Shown: one piece after another, positions 10,036 through 15,711 of the stretch
Position numbering within the stretch: the stretch's first letter is position 1
How the letters are laid out: the number at the start of each line of letters is the position of its first letter
Assembly (NCBI GenBank): GCA_004325065.1
Contig: PITI01000263.1
Span: 1 to 15,711, forward strand
Direction of reading: 5' to 3'
Source: Hamiltosporidium magnivora
Taxonomy: Eukaryota; Microsporidia; Dubosqiidae
Length of the DNA: 15,711 nucleotides
Translations under genes and position numbers: made by a program
The notes under the pieces: model-generated
The model's input: the letters and a program-made list of their open reading frames with translations, nothing else
The model's database searches: none
Told to the model about the DNA's origin: nothing

Positions 10036-10138
10036 TGTGTGGTTTATATTCTATCAAAATTCCAACAATTATTTTCAAAAAATTTTACACATTCATTGAC
10101 AAGCAGATAGGTTTTAATGCAGTTATCAACCCTTTACC
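10036..10138 (-). repeat. dispersed coding-like repeat, copy 2 (inverted)
   Basis: On the minus strand it matches copy 1 over about 100 bases, including an exact run ATTAAAACCTATCTGCTTG apart from one base, then AATTGTTGG and TTTTGATAG blocks in the same order. It reads VDNCIKTYLLVNECVKFFEN in the frame shared with the other copies. Copies 1 and 2 form an inverted pair about 220 bases apart. Confidence 0.6.
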
Positions 10139-10960
10139 AATCGTATACCAAAATTTAGCATAAAAAGACCGTAGATTAACATTAAACACTAGAAGCACAA
10201 TACCTATAGGTATCAAATATATAATATACAGGGGAATTTAGTATTTTAGAGAAAGCAAAAGACATAAAATCTTCAATCAGAATACTATCCGCAAAACCAG
10301 AAAAAAATGTCCTAGAAAAAACAGGGAATAAGACAAAGAAAAGTATCTTCTTTCTACGCCACTCCGAAAATGATTTAGGTATAAATTCTTATAAAGTTAA
10401 AAGAATCGGGTTTAGAATCACTGGAAAACTTCTATAAGACCATATTTTTTTTATTGCAACTTAAGAAAGAATAAAGGCATTTGATGAAACTAAATTTACC
10501 CTGCGAAGCTTATATAAGTGGAATATGATAAATTAAGATAAAAAAAGACAAATGTGTATCCATATTAGATCTAAGATAATTTATGCCTCTAGAAAAACGG
10601 TTTTAACCCAAAGAGATTAAATTATGTAAGATATATGGGAAAAAATACTACAAATAAAATATTCAAATTTAAAAATAACGGTCAAAGAAAGACAATTGAT
10701 CAAGATATATATGATTGTCAAGAATCTTATCTGGTAATTGTTATAAAAAGGGAAACTCGGATTCAGAATACCAGGGAATAATGTTTAAGAAAGAGCAGTT
10801 GGTTAGATTTTAAACAAGTTATCTAGAGGTCGCAAATATGATGTAACACACAGAAAGAAAGTAAATTAAGTACAACAAGATACTTAGTATTCTACTACAT
10901 GATCATCGGTTATTGAATTTCCTTATAAAATATAAAATTATATTTTATTAAAACCTCAAC
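10139..10960. other. AT-rich spacer without a recognised gene
   Basis: All frames are frequently interrupted. Composition is slightly richer in A and G on the plus strand, as in the coding remnants of this window, so it may be decayed coding DNA read on the plus strand. I recognise no family. Confidence 0.35.
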
Positions 10961-11073
10961 TGTGAAAGGAGGATAACCCCATAAAAAACTTTCTGCTTGG
11001 TAATGAGTGTGTGAAACTGGTGGGAGGATCATTTTTTGATTTTTAGTAGGAATAAAACCATACTACATCTATG
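10961..11073 (+). repeat. dispersed coding-like repeat, copy 3
   Basis: Direct copy of the repeat at 9711-9812, reading EDNPIKNFLLGNECVKLVGG before a stop. A neighbouring frame then stays open from 11040 to the TAA at 11181-11183 (47 codons, including GIKPYYIYGCSMGVVMRR, with an internal ATG at about 11079). This continues what copy 1 shows as ILIGYIPH. The extended frame runs into the GC-richer block that follows. Unknown family, not an intact gene. Confidence 0.55.
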
Positions 11074-11159
11074 GTTGTTCCATGGGAGTTGTTATGAGGA
11101 GGAAAAGTCTACGAAACGGTGAAAAATTTCCTACAAATTTATTTGTAGTTTTTTACGTA

Positions 11160-11640
11160 GCCAGATTGCATACCGTAGCTTAACATGTACGTTATTGCCA
11201 TGTAAAAGCATGGAAACCTAGCCTTGCTCACTCGGGTTAGAAGACTTAGCGCCTGGAAGATATAAAAATAAAACCCATTAAAAGTCGGGAGAGCTAAGTA
11301 GCAGGTTTTACCTATTGGTATGACGTTGCACTGTCTAGGTGGACCCCATGTAAATCTCTGAAATATATCTTAGCTAGAAGTTTATTAGGTTCAGAAAGTG
11401 TAAAGTAAGTGGGAATGCTGCATAGTCTTGGGCGAGCTCGGAGAAAGGGGGCTTAGCCTTCGATCACGCTCCATGCAACGGACATTAACGAACTCGGGAC
11501 AAATGCTTCGCCAATTTATTAGGTTCTACACACCTGGTGATGAAAGTCTTTGGGACGTAGGTATCGCAGGGGGTACTGATGGAGTGTTGGGGTAGTAGTC
11601 ATTTATGTTAAACCTAGAACTGCGTAACTGTTATGAAAAC
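11160..11640. other. GC-richer block, candidate structured RNA or foreign fragment
   Basis: About 480 bases have a visibly higher G+C content, near half by eye against roughly a quarter around them. Frequent stops in all three plus frames argue against an intact protein. Small hairpins can be drawn, for example CCATG at 11198-11202 with CATGG at 11209-11213 (loop of six), and AGG/CCT around TTTTA near 11304-11314. GTGTAAAGTAAGTGGGA at about 11398-11414 resembles the eukaryotic LSU rRNA segment GTGTAGAATAAGTGGGA, but other universal rRNA blocks are absent. It could be an rRNA-derived pseudogene, another structured RNA, or a fragment from elsewhere. The strand is not settled. Confidence 0.35.
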
Positions 11641-11766
11641 AAATATAACACTTGCGAAAATTTAAAAAAAGGGATATTTTTAAATAAAGTTTTTAAAACC
11701 TCAATAGTATAAGAAACGATAACGAAGAATTGGAATAATAATTCAAATAAATCTTTCGTTAATTAA

Positions 11767-11958
11767 AACAAATCTTTAGTTACACGAGTTAACAAATCTT
11801 TTTATTCAGATGATACAGCCTATCTTTATCAAAGATATTTTTTATCTGGGTGCCATGAGAGAGTTTACGACAGATACAAAAGAATCAAATGTATTGCGAT
11901 GGATAAATTTATTACAAAAATCATCAAAATTGAAATGTTTAAATATTCTGGCTTTTAA
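11767..11958 (+). other. open frame without early ATG, unknown
   Basis: 63 codons are open between stops. The translation looks protein-like in composition (YLYQRYFLSGCHERVYDRYK, with further Lys and Ile) but has no family that I recognise and no ATG before MDKF near its end. A second frame is open over the same bases (ATG at 11810-11812 to TAG at 11966-11968, 52 residues), so chance is a fair explanation. If real, it is a fragment of a decayed gene. Confidence 0.2.
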
Positions 11959-12173
11959 AAGGTTTTAGCAACATAATATAAGTAGATATAACCTAAAACA
12001 AATTAAATATTTCTTTTTGGCTTATTAGTCTCAGATCATTTCATTTTTGCTAGATATTTTTAAAGATATCGCAGACTACATTTATTTCTCAAATCTTTAA
12101 CATGCTTAAATCATGCCTTTTTTATCCTCAAAGACATTATTCTCGCCTTTAATCTTTTCATGAATCTAAATAA

Positions 12174-12416
12174 TTATTTTCGAACGTGCTTTAAATGTAT
12201 AGCAAGCGTATATGCCTCTATTCTTAAATTTATTTTTATATTTATACTATGCTTTATATAATGTTTCAAACAGAATATTTTGGGTTTGAAAGCTAATAAA
12301 GAAATACTAGCTTCGAAGATACACAATTTGTTGGCCAATACATCTTGTTTTAGTAATTTTACCGCTTCGAAGATTCCATTAAGACAGTGGAGTAATCCAG
12401 CCTCGATATGTGTGTA
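12174..12416 (-). other. open frame without ATG, unknown
   Basis: 80 codons are open on the minus strand between a TGA (12417-12419) and a TAA (12174-12176) with no ATG at all. This is long for such AT-rich DNA. It reads EAGLLHCLNGIFEAVKLLKQ and continues with Leu/Ile/Lys-rich sequence. No motif is recognised. It could be part of a decayed gene whose start is lost, or chance. Confidence 0.2.
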
Positions 12417-13232
12417 TCATCAAATTACCTATCTAAAATAAAATTTTCGATTTATTAAATTATATTTTGCTTTGCTTTTTATTAGAGTTTTCCTTATTCA
12501 CTTATACAATTTAGCCAAAAAAAGTCTTGGCGAAAAGGAATTTCTATTAAATTTAAAACTTGCTTTATAAATATTTTGTTAAAAAATGCTTAAGAGATCA
12601 TTTATTATGTTTTAAAGTATAATACTGCCTTGTAATTATCACTTCTGATTGCAAAATGCTCTGCCTTTTTATCATATTAATTAAATTGAAACATTTTCAC
12701 TGTATTAACTAGACAATATAACAACGATATATCATAATGAAAACCAGACCAGATATAATTTTATCTTTTTCGTGCAGATAACGTAAAACTTTAAATTCCA
12801 GCCGATTTTATTAATTTTCTCGATACTTTAAAGCCAATATGCTTTTTAAAACTTACCATTTATAGTTGATATTTTCAAAAAAAAAACTTTAATTCCAACT
12901 GTTTATAACAATATATGATGAGATTTTGTATAAACATTTAAAATAATAAATTTAGACAAAACGATAATAAGTTTAATTCATCAATTAAAAGAATCAAAAT
13001 ATAGACACTTTCTTTTATCCCAATAATTGTTTTTAAATGCATTTATAAAGAAATGTTCTAGGTAGGAATTTCTTTATGATAAGAATTTCTTTTTGTCTAA
13101 AAAAAACCAAAATTTTTCTATTATTATTCTTTAGCAAAAGTTTTTTTTGTCTTTAAAGAAATTTATCTGTGTTTTGCAATACAAAAAATTTGTTAATACG
13201 AGTCTCTTAAAATAAAAAACGGAAAAGCGAAA

Positions 13233-13235
13233 CCC
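13233..13235 (+). promoter_or_regulatory. CCC-type start-proximal motif of RRP5 copy B
   Basis: CCC lies five bases before the ATG at 13241 in the same context as in copy A. It fits the start-proximal motif described for microsporidian genes and supports this start. Confidence 0.55.
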
Positions 13236-13240
13236 ATCGT

Positions 13241-15148
13241 ATGGAAATATTTGGAGTCTCTAAAACATATATATACGGTTTAATTAAAAACAATACACTT
13301 ACTATTCCCCATAAACAATGTTCGTTTGAAACAGAGTTTTGTATTCCTCAACCGATTCCGTTACTTTTTGATGAAAAATATAAAATTTTTTACAAAAATA
13401 AAATATTCAATTCATACGTTCTTTCGGAAGAAGAAAATGTATATTTGTTGTATTCTGTAGACAATAAAACAACTATGGTTGATAAAAAAGTTATCCTAGA
13501 ATCAAATACAATCTACACTTTTAATATTACAAATGAAAATGAATTTACGCGTAGAGTCGAGTTATATGAAAATAACGAAATGTTTCCGGGGATTGTTTTG
13601 AAAGGTCAAGTTTTTAATGACACGGTTATGACTAAATATGGAAATGGGAAATGTATTTTCTTAGATAATCATCCAAATCAAAAAATAATTTCTGTTCTTT
13701 TATATAAAATATCTGGAAAAACGTATAATTTTATTGAAAAAGTAGAAAGTAAAGATAAAAAGCACAAAAGAATTAAAAAAGCGCATTTTCTTGATGGTTC
13801 GGAATTTAAAGTTGTTGCTGAATGTAAGAATTTTTATTTGGTAGAAAAAGAAAGAATCAGAGGAATTTTATTAAAAGATATGATAAAGAATTATGTAAAT
13901 GATTTTGTCAAAATAAAAGTTAAAGACCAAGAATGGGGTTATGTATTTACGAGATATGAAATTGGAACATCAAAAAGTAAAAATACAGAATTATATGAAG
14001 GAATGGTTGGGAAAGGTGTGATAGCCAAAATATGTAACTTTGGTGCAATTGTAAGTGTAAATGGATTTAAAGGAAGATTAGTTGTTAGCGAAATAAGTTC
14101 AAATTATATAAAAAATTGGAAAAGTCATCTCGAAAATATTATTTCTGAAAAAAATGAATTAACAGGAATTATTTACAATGTAGATTTTGAAAAAAATCGA
14201 TTTGATTTCAGTTTAAAGAAATATGAACTTCAAGAAAAAGAAAATGAATTAAACAGTGGAATTAAATTACAAGTACCTTTCAATGATAAACAAAATATTA
14301 AAGAAACAGAAATTGAAGTAAAAATAAATGAAAAAAATAAAGATTTATCTTTAAAAAGTGAAGAAAAGAAAAAAGTTGATTTCTGTACTGAAACAAAGAG
14401 AGATATTCTTAAAACAGAAGAAGATTATTTAATGGAAATAAAAAATATGCCAAAATCTGCATTGCCAATTATAAAATATATTTCTTTTAAAATTGAACGA
14501 AATGAAGATGTAAGAGAATTTTATAAAGAATTTATTAAGAAAATGGAAGGAAAAGAAAAAATGGATTTGTGTGTTTCTTATATAAATTATTTGATTTTTA
14601 TAAATGAAGAAAATATAATTAATGAAATCAAAAGGTGTTATACGATCTGTGATAAAAGTAAAAATATTGATTTTATAGATATTGTAATTCAAAATATAAA
14701 AGAAATTAAAAACGATTTATTAAAATTGGAATGTTTCAAATATTATTTTAAAATCAAAGAAACTAATAAAAGTTTTAAAATTTTAGTAGAATTTTTAATA
14801 AAAAACGGTAAAATAGAAGAAGGATGTGAAATAATTAAGAAAAATATAAATTACAATTCGATTGGAATCGATTTACTTTATAAATATAAAACAAAGGATT
14901 TGAGAGTAAGAATAGAGAATTTGGTTTGTGGTGTAGATGGTTGGGTAAGTTATTTAAAAAACGAATGGAACGATATTGAATATGTTAGAAGGCTTTTTCA
15001 AAGAGTCGTTGATATGGATTGGAAGATTAAAGAAATTGTTATTTTCTATAAATTATGGATAGAATTTGAAGAAGAGAATGGAGGAGATGTAGAAGTTGTG
15101 AAAAGTATAGCAAGAGAACACGCGGAAAGACTTAAGATAAAATCATAA
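13241..15148 (+). CDS. RRP5: Rrp5-like ribosomal RNA processing protein, copy B
   Basis: Intact 635-residue protein with the same domain order as copy A: an S1 RNA-binding domain at about 251-327, a charged linker at 328-395 and a HAT/TPR-like C-terminal region at 400-630. Its expected job is the same, namely nucleolar pre-rRNA binding and processing for both ribosomal subunits. Compared with copy A there are three base changes: 14368 (Asn376 to Lys, in the linker), 14798 (Leu520 to Ile) and 14815 (Met525 to Ile), the last two in the helical region. All are mild, and neither copy has a stop or shift, so both may be used. There is no synonymous change at all. The 5' and 3' signals are identical. 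The protein is about a third of the length of yeast Rrp5, in line with microsporidian reduction. Confidence 0.85.
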   Translation: MEIFGVSKTYIYGLIKNNTLTIPHKQCSFETEFCIPQPIPLLFDEKYKIFYKNKIFNSYVLSEEENVYLLYSVDNKTTMVDKKVILESNTIYTFNITNENEFTRRVELYENNEMFPGIVLKGQVFNDTVMTKYGNGKCIFLDNHPNQKIISVLLYKISGKTYNFIEKVESKDKKHKRIKKAHFLDGSEFKVVAECKNFYLVEKERIRGILLKDMIKNYVNDFVKIKVKDQEWGYVFTRYEIGTSKSKNTELYEGMVGKGVIAKICNFGAIVSVNGFKGRLVVSEISSNYIKNWKSHLENIISEKNELTGIIYNVDFEKNRFDFSLKKYELQEKENELNSGIKLQVPFNDKQNIKETEIEVKINEKNKDLSLKSEEKKKVDFCTETKRDILKTEEDYLMEIKNMPKSALPIIKYISFKIERNEDVREFYKEFIKKMEGKEKMDLCVSYINYLIFINEENIINEIKRCYTICDKSKNIDFIDIVIQNIKEIKNDLLKLECFKYYFKIKETNKSFKILVEFLIKNGKIEEGCEIIKKNINYNSIGIDLLYKYKTKDLRVRIENLVCGVDGWVSYLKNEWNDIEYVRRLFQRVVDMDWKIKEIVIFYKLWIEFEEENGGDVEVVKSIAREHAERLKIKS

Positions 15149-15162
15149 TTTATTTATTTATC

Positions 15163-15168
15163 AATAAA
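15163..15168 (+). promoter_or_regulatory. probable poly(A) signal of RRP5 copy B
   Basis: AATAAA begins 14 bases after the TAA stop (15146-15148), which would give a very short 3' UTR as is normal in microsporidia. It is the same in copy A. The hexamer is common by chance in DNA this AT-rich. Confidence 0.45.
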
Positions 15169-15711
15169 ACAAATTTACTGAATTTAAAGTTTTCTTCTAT
15201 TTTTTTGTGAAAGTACATTTTTTTGTCAACAAAAAGTTTCTTAAATTTTTCTTTTTTTAAAAAATTATAAAATTTTTTGTAGATAAAACGTATTAAGAAA
15301 CATAAATAAATAATTGAAGTACTTAGATATCGATTTTAGATTTTAAAAGTTTCACAAAAAGGTTATTTATTTGTTTAAACAAAGTGTCTCTCCAACAAAT
15401 TTCAAAATATTCCCTACAACTTTGAAATATTTTTTAAATTACATTTTGATACAGCAATAAAAAAATATTGTAAGGTTTTTATTACGATACACTTTTAGAA
15501 ATATAAATTTATATTTATGTTTATAAAATCTTTGATAAAATTGATTTTCAAGTATCAATTTCTATGGAGTTGATCTTCGATATATGATGTTGATATAATA
15601 AGGATGGTAGATTCAATAGCTTTTAACAAATAATTCAACAAATTTAAAAACAAGGACATTAACTATTAAATATATCATTCAATTATTTTTTAAAAAAATT
15701 AAAGAAACTGT

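Larger units (their letters stand above)
11641..12721. other. AT-rich spacer up to the inner edge of the right arm
   Basis: No recognised gene. Two open stretches stand out and are listed separately (11767-11958 plus, 12174-12416 minus). The region ends where similarity to the left arm begins, with no visible target duplication or terminal repeat at the junction. Confidence 0.35.
12722..15711 (-). repeat. right arm of the 3 kb inverted duplication
   Basis: Reverse complement of 2038-5027. The central 13168-15416 segment differs from its partner at three positions only, while both flanks of the arm carry several percent differences. A 28-base block (13009-13036) replaces an unrelated sequence of the same length at 4713-4740. 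The arm is cut by the window end, so its full length is unknown. It contains the second complete RRP5-like gene. Confidence 0.95.

Noticed and set aside
11281..11315. Segment with GAGAGCTAAGTAGCAGG, somewhat like the 5S rRNA internal promoter
   Set aside because: Only a short run agrees. The preceding 5S region and the closing stem are absent, so a 5S gene is not supported.
11545..11575. GATGAAAGTC followed by GACGTAGG, recalling domain V of a group II intron
   Set aside because: The AGC triad and the pairing of a domain V hairpin are missing, and no other intron domain or maturase is seen.
2038..15711. Idea that the whole palindrome is a fold-back sequencing or assembly artefact
   Set aside because: The arms differ by substitutions, indels and a replaced block, clustered in the flanks, and they are separated by 7.7 kb of unrelated sequence. 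A fold-back artefact would give even, near-perfect identity with no loop. A wrong join of two haplotypes cannot be excluded from sequence alone.

Overview
The window is very AT-rich and gene-poor. It looks like nuclear DNA of a microsporidian fungus, probably Nosema/Vairimorpha-like. That rests on three things: a much shortened eukaryotic Rrp5 with no introns, a CCC motif a few bases upstream of its ATG (a known microsporidian start signal) with an AATAAA just after the stop, and degenerate non-LTR and Tc1/mariner elements of the kinds common in such genomes. The exact genus is an inference.

Layout: positions 1-2037 hold decayed DNA with one relic of a non-LTR retrotransposon (about 541-1357). 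Positions 2038-5027 and 12722-15711 are two arms of an almost identical inverted repeat of about 3 kb. Each arm carries one complete RRP5-like gene (2599-4506 minus, 13241-15148 plus), so the two genes face away from the loop. The right arm runs off the window end, so the repeat may be longer. The 7.7 kb loop (5028-12721) has no intact gene that I can recognise. It holds a second retrotransposon relic (5362-5969), a broken Tc1/mariner element (7348-8454, transposase on the minus strand), three copies of an unidentified coding-like repeat (9711, 10036, 10961) and an unusual GC-richer block (about 11160-11640) that could be a structured RNA.

The only genes likely to work are the two RRP5 copies, whose product acts in nucleolar processing of pre-rRNA. 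I compared them base by base: they differ at three positions in 1908, all changing an amino acid. The identity continues about 270 bp past the stop and 70 bp before the start, then falls off sharply. That pattern points to recent gene conversion, or recent copying within older diverged arms. The other features are mutated mobile-element debris between and beside the arms.
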